The translations under genes were made by a program, and so were the position numbers. Shown here one piece after another: positions 1 to 4,556 of a DNA stretch of 6,222 nucleotides (position 1 is its first letter; every line of letters begins with the position of its first letter). The stretch comes from Flavobacteriales bacterium UBA720 (GTDB lineage Bacteria; Bacteroidota; Bacteroidia; Flavobacteriales; Weeksellaceae): assembly GCA_002297505.1 (NCBI GenBank), contig DBLQ01000078.1, positions 1 through 6,222 on the forward strand, given 5' to 3'. The notes under the pieces were generated by a model that ran no database searches, was not told where the DNA came from, and was given only the letters and a program-made list of their open reading frames with translations.

Positions 1-1964
1 TGAGACCAAGTTCTATCAAGAATAAACTGAACGACATCAACGATAATACATTCGGAAAGCTGAAAAACCTGATGCCGAACTCGGATGAAGAGTTTGAAGC
101 GGATGAGGAACTGGAAAAAGAAGTGATCCCGGCAGCTGCTGTTCTGAAAGAAAAACCTGTCATAAAAACTGAAGATGACTTCAGCAACATTAAGGTGACT
201 CAGGATTTTGAACCGATCAAAACACCGAATCAGACCTCTTTCAAAGAAGATATGAAGGTACCTGTGGCAGAATCTGTTCCAGAGCCGATCGTTTTATCCG
301 CAGCGCCGACGCAGCTTCAAAAACCTACAGTAGAAAAACCTGTAGCCCCAGCAAATGATGATTTTGCATTCAATGTCGAAATCAAAAAAGATGAGGACTT
401 CCCGATCTCCGAAGAACAGCAGAAATCGGATGATCTGGTCAGCAAACACGGACTTTATGATCACAAATTGGATCTGGCCAAATTCCAGATGCCTTCCGTG
501 GAGCTGCTAAAAGATTACGGTAATGAAGAAATTACCATCAACAAAGACGAACTCGAAGAGAATAAGAACAGAATTGTAGGGCTGCTGAAAACGTTCAACG
601 TCGGAATTTCCGAAATCAAAGCGACGATTGGTCCTACGGTTACACTCTACGAAATTGTTCCTGAAGCGGGAATCCGTGTCGCCGCGATCAAAAAATTACA
701 GGATGACATTGCGCTGAATCTCTCAGCGCTGGGCATCCGGATCATTGCACCGATGCCTGGCAAAGGGACCATTGGGATCGAAGTGCCACGAAAGAATCCA
801 ACGATGGTTTCCATGCGCTCCGTGGTCGCCTCGCCCAAATTTCAGAATGCCGACATGGACTTGCCGGTAGTTTTTGGCCGGACGATTTCTAACGAAGTTT
901 TTGTGGCAGATCTTGCGAAGATGCCTCACCTTTTGATGGCTGGAGCAACTGGCCAGGGAAAATCTGTGGGTATCAACGCGATTCTTACTTCACTGATCTA
1001 TAAAAAACACCCAAGCGAACTGAAGTTCGTAATGGTGGATCCGAAGAAAGTGGAATTGTCACTCTACTCTAAAATTGAAAGACATTATTTAGCCAAACTT
1101 CCTGACACAGAAGATGCCATTATCACAGACAATGCGAAGGTAATTAACACATTGAATTCACTTTGCATCGAGATGGATGATCGCTACGAATTGCTGAAAA
1201 ATGCGTTCTGCAAAAACATCAAAGAGTATAATGCCAAATTTGCCCAACGAAAACTGAATCCCGAAAACGGACACCGGTATCTGCCATACATCGTTTTGGT
1301 GGTTGATGAATTTGCGGATCTCATTATGACCGCCGGCAAAGAAGTAGAACACCCGATTGCAAGGCTGGCGCAGCTAGCAAGAGCCATTGGCATCCACTTG
1401 ATTGTAGCAACACAGAGACCTTCTGTGAACGTGATTACCGGTATGATCAAGGCTAACTTTCCTGCACGTGTAGCGTTCCGCGTAATTTCCGGAGTAGATT
1501 CCAAAACAATTTTGGACTCGCCGGGGGCTGAACAATTGGTAGGGAAAGGCGATATGCTTTACTTTAACGGAAATGATTTGACACGGTTGCAATGTGCCTT
1601 TGTAGACACGCCCGAAGTCGAGAGAGTGGCGGAATTTATCGGCGAGCAAAAAGGTTATTCTGATGCTTATCTTTTACCAGAATATTCAGGTGAAGAAAGT
1701 AGCTCAACAGTCGGAGCGTTTGATCCAAACGAAAAAGATCAGCTTTTTGAAGACGCTGCAAGAATCGTGATTTCTACGCAACAAGGTTCGACATCTATGC
1801 TTCAAAGACAATTGAAATTGGGTTACAACAGAGCCGGAAGAATTATGGACCAGTTGGAAGCGGCTGGCGTGGTTGGCGGTTTCAATGGTGCGAAAGCGAG
1901 AGAGGTTTTGATTTCTGATCTCAATTCTCTGGAAAGACTTCTGGACGAGCTGAAGGGAAGATAA
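1..1964 (+). CDS. ftsK: DNA translocase FtsK, C-terminal part (5' end outside the window)
   Basis: FtsK is a septum-located hexameric motor that pumps double-stranded DNA to clear and decatenate chromosome termini during division. The reading frame is open from base 3 with no stop upstream, so the first Met codon in view (base 72) is internal; the four-helix membrane anchor usual for the family should lie to the left. Numbering from that Met, residues 1-140 are an acidic, Pro/Lys-rich linker. About 145-250 is the alpha domain. The RecA-like motor has Walker A GATGQGKS at 291-298 and Walker B VVDEFAD at 410-416, followed by the family stretch ATQRPSVNVITG. Residues 556-620 form the gamma winged helix (KLGYNRAGRIMDQLE), which in E. 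coli FtsK reads polar KOPS sites and contacts XerD. All key residues are present and the frame is intact. A hairpin terminator lies 23 bases after the stop. The family call is secure; what lies upstream cannot be seen. Confidence 0.96.
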   Translation, partial: RPSSIKNKLNDINDNTFGKLKNLMPNSDEEFEADEELEKEVIPAAAVLKEKPVIKTEDDFSNIKVTQDFEPIKTPNQTSFKEDMKVPVAESVPEPIVLSAAPTQLQKPTVEKPVAPANDDFAFNVEIKKDEDFPISEEQQKSDDLVSKHGLYDHKLDLAKFQMPSVELLKDYGNEEITINKDELEENKNRIVGLLKTFNVGISEIKATIGPTVTLYEIVPEAGIRVAAIKKLQDDIALNLSALGIRIIAPMPGKGTIGIEVPRKNPTMVSMRSVVASPKFQNADMDLPVVFGRTISNEVFVADLAKMPHLLMAGATGQGKSVGINAILTSLIYKKHPSELKFVMVDPKKVELSLYSKIERHYLAKLPDTEDAIITDNAKVINTLNSLCIEMDDRYELLKNAFCKNIKEYNAKFAQRKLNPENGHRYLPYIVLVVDEFADLIMTAGKEVEHPIARLAQLARAIGIHLIVATQRPSVNVITGMIKANFPARVAFRVISGVDSKTILDSPGAEQLVGKGDMLYFNGNDLTRLQCAFVDTPEVERVAEFIGEQKGYSDAYLLPEYSGEESSSTVGAFDPNEKDQLFEDAARIVISTQQGSTSMLQRQLKLGYNRAGRIMDQLEAAGVVGGFNGAKAREVLISDLNSLERLLDELKGR

Positions 1965-1986
1965 TTACAAATTAAAATTTTAATAT

Positions 1987-2018
1987 AACCTTAACATATT
2001 TAGTTAAGGTTTTTTTTT
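1987..2018 (+). terminator. Rho-independent terminator of ftsK
   Basis: A perfect 9-bp stem, AACCTTAAC (1987-1995) with GTTAAGGTT (2003-2011), encloses a 7-base loop and runs straight into a T tract at 2010-2018. It starts 23 bases after the ftsK stop. It separates ftsK from the small gene at 2042, which begins only 23 bases beyond the T tract. That leaves little room for a separate promoter, so the downstream pair may depend on read-through or on a promoter within ftsK. I saw no exact TAnnTTTG box there. Confidence 0.87.
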
Positions 2019-2041
2019 AATTTCAATTCAAAATTAAAACG

Positions 2042-2314
2042 ATGAAAAATACCATGATCATCCTGGCGCTGGCATCCTCTGCATATGCAACAGCACAGCA
2101 AAAAAAGCTTCCAAAAGTCAACACAGAACGGTCCGAACAGACCACCGAATCCGGTACGTTTTATAAAAATGTAGATTCCGCCAAAGCATCGCATTACAGG
2201 ATGCTGAGCAAAAAACCAGACGGAGAATTTCTGGAACTTTCTGCCACCGAAAAGAAAAGATTTCCCGCAGAAGTAACAAGTGACTCGCTCCGCATCAAAA
2301 AGAAAAAGAAATAA
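2042..2314 (+). CDS. Small exported protein of unknown function (90 aa)
   Basis: I do not recognise a family. The N-terminus is a short but good signal peptide: MKNT, then a hydrophobic stretch (MIILALASSAYA) and a probable signal peptidase I site after ATA at residues 16-18, leaving a mature protein that begins QQKK. There is no Cys near the cleavage site, so it is not a lipoprotein. The mature part, about 72 residues, is highly charged and rich in Lys, Glu, Ser and Thr. It has no obvious domain or membrane segment and ends in five lysines. It is probably periplasmic or secreted. The start follows an A-rich leader (AAAATTAAAAC), as is common in Bacteroidetes. The next gene starts 2 bases after the stop, so the two are probably co-transcribed. 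The exported N-terminus and tight coupling suggest a real gene; function unknown. Confidence 0.75.
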   Translation: MKNTMIILALASSAYATAQQKKLPKVNTERSEQTTESGTFYKNVDSAKASHYRMLSKKPDGEFLELSATEKKRFPAEVTSDSLRIKKKKK

Positions 2315-2316
2315 GA

Positions 2317-2763
2317 ATGTCCACCCACGAACTCCTCTACAGAGCCATAAAAATTGCGACCAAAGCGCACAAAAAACAAACCGACAAATACGATGCGCCC
2401 TATCTGGGACACGTTTTCCGCGTGATGAATGCCGGCAAAACCATTGATGAAAAGATTGTCGGCGTACTCCACGATGTGGTAGAAGATCATCCGGAATTCT
2501 CATTCGAATATCTCCGTGAGAAAGGCTTCCCCGATTATATTCTGGAAGCTGTAGAATGCCTCACCAAACGCGAAGAGGAACATCTGGATTACGATGCCTT
2601 CATCGCCCGGGTTGAAAAAAGTCCGCTGGCAGTCGCCGTAAAGATTAATGATTTGAGGGACAATATGGACTTGACCCGATGTACAGAACTGCTGCACGAA
2701 AGAGATCTGAAGCGCTTCAACAAATATCTGAAGGCTTACCTCTACCTGTCTGAGAAATATTAG
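2317..2763 (+). CDS. Stand-alone HD-domain hydrolase, SpoT-HD/MESH1-like (putative small alarmone hydrolase)
   Basis: This 148-residue protein is essentially one HD domain with the motif order of the RelA/SpoT hydrolase half. AHKKQTDKYDAPYLGH (17-32) matches the AHxxQ..G.PYxxH opening and supplies His32. LHDVVED (51-57) supplies His52-Asp53 and Glu56-Asp57. KINDLRDNMD (109-118) corresponds to KLADRLHNMRTL of SpoT and supplies Asp112 and Asn116. His32, His52, Asp53 and Asp112 are the expected Mn2+ ligands. Members of this group remove the 3' pyrophosphate of (p)ppGpp; animal MESH1 also acts on NADPH. There is no synthetase, TGS or ACT domain, so it would be a hydrolase only. It is somewhat shorter than MESH1 (about 180 aa). 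The gene starts 2 bases after the exported-protein gene and ends facing the DUF2490 gene. The fold and metal site are well supported; the alarmone substrate is inferred, and another nucleotide pyrophosphate is possible. Confidence 0.9.
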   Translation: MSTHELLYRAIKIATKAHKKQTDKYDAPYLGHVFRVMNAGKTIDEKIVGVLHDVVEDHPEFSFEYLREKGFPDYILEAVECLTKREEEHLDYDAFIARVEKSPLAVAVKINDLRDNMDLTRCTELLHERDLKRFNKYLKAYLYLSEKY

Positions 2764-2784
2764 TACAAAAATTTTCTCCTGCAG

Positions 2785-2829
2785 ATTGAGCTAATTCATC
2801 AGATTTTAAATGGGTTTTATCTGCTCAAT
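2785..2829. terminator. Weak inverted repeat between convergent genes, possible terminator
   Basis: The 79-base gap between the converging HD and DUF2490 genes contains the 3' arm ATCTGCTCAAT (2819-2829). It can pair with CAGAT (2800-2804) and ATTGAG (2785-2790), leaving a 9-base bulge on the 5' side. On the minus strand the structure is followed about 10 bases later by AAAATTTTTG. It is weaker than the other two terminators here, with no clean T tract, so its role in ending either transcript is only a suggestion. Confidence 0.3.
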
Positions 2830-2842
2830 ATGCAAGAGTTTT

Positions 2843-3574
2843 CTAATCCACCATCGGAATTACGATATCCTTTTCATCGTCCGTAGCATCAATCGTAAAG
2901 TTCAGGGCAAAATACAGAAAGTGAAAATTGTCATTGCCCTTCGCCGAAAACTCACGCTGGAACATATAGCCCGATGTCGCCGAAAGTGAATGATTAAATT
3001 GATAACCAAAACCTGCAAAGGTTCGGTTCCGTTTGAAATTAGGTTCTTTTGGTCCAAAGAAAAGTTCTTCAAAAGCATTCACAAAAAATGTTTCCTCCTG
3101 AACCTTTGGTTTATTGATGGGCAGCGTGGCGCTCAGCCTGTACCGGAAGCGGTTCGCCTCCGTGTGTTCACCCGTTTGGCTTGCATAGAAAAAACGGTGT
3201 TCCGCACGGCCGCGGTGGTCCAGTTTTAGCCTTCCGACACGCTGCGTGAGCGTATATTGCAGCCACAGCCGGAACTCCTCCTGCGAGATCTTCATCTTTT
3301 CATACGTCCCGTACCGGCCAAGTCCCACAAAGGCCTGATTGTTTTTATTAAGATTATAGCCGATTCCGCCCTTGGTCTCGTAATAATCGATCACCGTATA
3401 ATCTCGTCTGGAACGGGTTTGCAGCTCCACGTACGCCATCCATTTCGGCGTCATCTTGTACGTGAAAGACATCATATTAAAACTCGAAAGATGATCCTGA
3501 GCCGATGCACAGACGGCCACAAAAACGAATAAAAAACTAAGCTTTCTCACAATGCAAATATACTTGAATTCCAT
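2843..3574 (-). CDS. DUF2490 family outer-membrane beta-barrel protein
   Basis: Proteins of this family are exported beta-barrels of unknown role, common in Bacteroidetes. The product has a signal peptide (RKLSFLFVFVAVCASAQ) followed by alternating aromatic/polar strands typical of a barrel: MAYVELQTRSRRDY, GGIGYNLNKNNQAFVGLGRY, RFRYRLSATLP and FAGFGYQFN. The block FRYRL...VNAFEELFFGP...FKRNRTFAGFGY is the part I recognise as DUF2490. The chain ends with a strand (FLYFALNFTIDA) and a short acidic tail. The frame stays open upstream to base 3856, but those 94 residues would precede the signal peptide and lie over repeat DNA, so they are not coding. I chose ATG at 3574 (243 aa). GTG at 3550 would give a more classical signal peptide, (M)RKLSFLF, and 235 aa, and is a serious alternative. 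The gene is alone on its strand, 982 bases from pdhC. Ligand or role unknown. Confidence 0.85.
   Translation of the reverse strand: MEFKYICIVRKLSFLFVFVAVCASAQDHLSSFNMMSFTYKMTPKWMAYVELQTRSRRDYTVIDYYETKGGIGYNLNKNNQAFVGLGRYGTYEKMKISQEEFRLWLQYTLTQRVGRLKLDHRGRAEHRFFYASQTGEHTEANRFRYRLSATLPINKPKVQEETFFVNAFEELFFGPKEPNFKRNRTFAGFGYQFNHSLSATSGYMFQREFSAKGNDNFHFLYFALNFTIDATDDEKDIVIPMVD
3555..3562 (-). promoter_or_regulatory. Possible Bacteroidetes -7 box (TATATTTG)
   Basis: Read on the minus strand, TATATTTG matches the Bacteroidetes sigma-A -7 consensus TAnnTTTG exactly and sits 5 bases before the GTG at 3550. I could not find the partner TTG at the usual 19-21 bases upstream. If real, the transcript would start at or next to the GTG and be leaderless, and the ATG at 3574 could not be used. 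It may equally be chance, so confidence is low. Confidence 0.2.
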
Positions 3575-3593
3575 GATCGAATCCGAAAATATT

Positions 3594-3767
3594 TGGGCGT
3601 GCCCCTTTGTTTTTGCCCAGACATTTTGGCATCCTAAACACAGCTCCAGGACCGGCAAAAACAAGCGGGTCGGGCTGTCCATTGCTATCTTTTTGTCTTC
3701 GAAACTTCGGTAAATACAGACGTTCTCAGACAGACAAAAAGGATATCCATTTCCATCCCTCACGCAG
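3594..3767. repeat. Structured intergenic element, probably a dispersed flavobacterial repeat or ncRNA
   Basis: The core (3665-3765) folds into one long imperfect stem. TATC plus TTTTTGTCT (3686-3698) pairs with AGACAAAAA plus GATA (3732-3745), 13 bp with one bulged G. Outside this, GGG (3672-3674) pairs with CCC (3757-3759) and GCG (3665-3667) with CGC (3763-3765). Between inner and outer stems the two sides read ATGGAAATGG and AATGGACAG on the minus strand, a near-symmetric G/A-rich internal loop. A small palindrome, GGGCGTGCCC (3595-3604), lies to the left. The words GGGTCGGGCT, TATCTTTTTG, AAAAAGGAT and ATCCCTCACGC are ones I recall, from memory only, recurring in intergenic DNA of Flavobacterium and Chryseobacterium. 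Whether it acts as RNA or as a mobile DNA palindrome is not shown here. Confidence 0.55.
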
Positions 3768-3810
3768 TTTACAGCACCAAAACACGCTTTGATATCAGTA
3801 CAGCGTCGCC

Positions 3811-4331
3811 AAACAATTGGGTGAAACTCAATTAGATTGTATTTCGCTCTAAACAACTTGGTTAAACTTAAAGTAGATTGTATTTCTCTCCAAACAGCTT
3901 GATTAAACTCAATGTAGATTGTATTTCTCTTTAAACAAATTGGTTAAACTGAATGTAGATTGTATTTCTCTCCAAACAACTTGGTTAAACTCTATGCAGA
4001 TTCTATTTCTCTCCCAACAACTCGTTTAAACTGAATGTAGATTGTATTTCGCTCTAAACAACTTGGTTAAACTCAATGTAGATTGTATTTCTCTCTAAAC
4101 AACTTGCTTAAACTGAATGTAGATTGCATTTCGCTCTAAACAGCTTGATTAAACTCAATGTAGATTGTATTTCTCTCTAAACAAATTGGTTAAACTGAAT
4201 GTAGATTGCATTTCGCTCTAAACAACTTGATTAAACTCAATGTAGATTGTATTTCTCTCTAAAAACTCAAAGTAGATTATATTTCTCTCTAAACAACTTG
4301 GTTAAACTGAATGTAGATTGCATTAAGCTCT
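3811..4331. repeat. Tandem array of 13 units of 41 bp
   Basis: Units begin AAACAACTTGGTTAAACT and end AGATTGTATTTCTCTCT. Unit starts are 3811 (40 bp, one base short), 3851, 3892, 3933, 3974, 4015, 4056, 4097, 4138, 4179, 4220, 4261 (30 bp, internal 11-bp deletion) and 4291. A decayed fourteenth start (TAACAAAATG) follows at 4332. There are no spacers. Two subtypes differ at unit positions 19 (C or G), 31 (T or C) and 37 (T or G). Subtype at position 19 alternates from unit 3 to unit 11, giving an 82-bp dimer period. Units 3-4 (3892-3973) recur as units 9-10 (4138-4219) with 4 differences in 82. Central and right-hand units are the most alike; the outermost are the most diverged. Since 41 is not a multiple of 3 and stops occur, it is non-coding. 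It lies 237 bases upstream of the DUF2490 start. Function unknown. Confidence 0.97.
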
Positions 4332-4353
4332 TAACAAAATGTTTTATCGGTTT

Positions 4354-4420
4354 TTTGTCATTCCGCAGGAATCTTGCCATAGTGAACACACAATGTTTTA
4401 GATTCTTACGGAATGACAAA
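4354..4420. repeat. REP/MITE-like inverted repeat
   Basis: The arms at 4354-4374 (TTTGTCATTCCG...GAATCT) and 4400-4420 are reverse complements over 21 bases with two differences, one of which would be a G-U pair in RNA. The loop is 25 bases. The GTCATTCCG/CGGAATGAC core resembles short palindromes dispersed between genes in many bacteria; I recall similar words in flavobacterial genomes but cannot count copies here. It encodes nothing and has no T tract on either side that would make it an ordinary terminator. It abuts the decayed right edge of the 41-bp array. It is most likely a non-autonomous dispersed repeat. Confidence 0.8.
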
Positions 4421-4482
4421 GTGACTGACGACTGAGGCTATTAATAAAAGACATAAATTCACAGCATAGCAACGTAATATAA

Positions 4483-4500
4483 TTTTTGACATTCCAAAAA
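4483..4500. repeat. Possible half-arm relic of the REP-like element
   Basis: TTTTTGACATTCC (4483-4495) matches TTTTTGTCATTCC at 4352-4364 in 12 of 13 bases. It also ends in CAAAAA, which mirrors its own TTTTTG across a 6-base gap. Only one arm is present. With so few bases and an AT-rich setting, chance is a real alternative. Confidence 0.3.
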
Positions 4501-4534
4501 TAAAAAAGCCTTCCAACACAGGTTGAAAGGCTTT
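4496..4534 (-). terminator. Rho-independent terminator of pdhC
   Basis: On the minus strand AAAGCCTT (4534-4527) pairs with AAGGCTTT (4512-4505). A single mismatch follows, then CAAC (4525-4522) pairs with GTTG (4517-4514) around a 4-base loop. The stem is followed by TTTTTT, A and TTTTT (4507-4496). It begins 22 bases beyond the pdhC stop. This should stop pdhC transcription before the repeat region, so the DUF2490 gene needs its own promoter. Confidence 0.92.
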
Positions 4535-4556
4535 ATAAAATATTTCAAATCGGTTT

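Larger units (their letters stand above)
3575..4556. other. 982-base gene-free, repeat-rich gap
   Basis: No credible gene lies here on either strand; the open frames present have no protein-like features and run across repeats. In order it holds: a structured element (about 3594-3767); 43 bases without visible structure (3768-3810); the 41-bp tandem array (3811-4331) with a decaying edge to about 4348; a REP-like inverted repeat (4354-4420); about 60 plain AT-rich bases (4421-4482); a half-arm relic (4483-4500); and the pdhC terminator (4502-4534). The promoter of the DUF2490 gene should be somewhere in this gap. No transposase, tRNA or attachment site was seen. Confidence 0.85.

Noticed and set aside
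2000..2503. 167-residue open frame on the - strand
   Set aside because: It is antisense to the exported-protein and HD genes, with a Phe/Cys/Arg-rich composition typical of shadow frames.
3607..3792. 61-residue open frame on the + strand
   Set aside because: It coincides with the structured intergenic element and looks like translation of palindromic DNA, not a gene.
3811..4331. CRISPR array
   Set aside because: Units are contiguous with no variable spacers, the whole 41 bp is conserved, and no cas gene is in the window.
3811..4331. Array of promoters on the minus strand (TTG, 19 bases, TACATTGA in each unit)
   Set aside because: The spacing fits, but the -7 word misses two of the most conserved bases of TAnnTTTG, and subtype B is no better. 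Not enough to call.
3811..4331. Plasmid-type iteron origin
   Set aside because: No replication initiator gene or DnaA-box cluster is nearby, units are longer than typical iterons, and the flanking genes are chromosomal housekeeping genes.
4247..4435. 62-residue open frame on the + strand
   Set aside because: It runs across the tandem array and the REP-like element, has no protein-like features, and is a by-product of the repeats.
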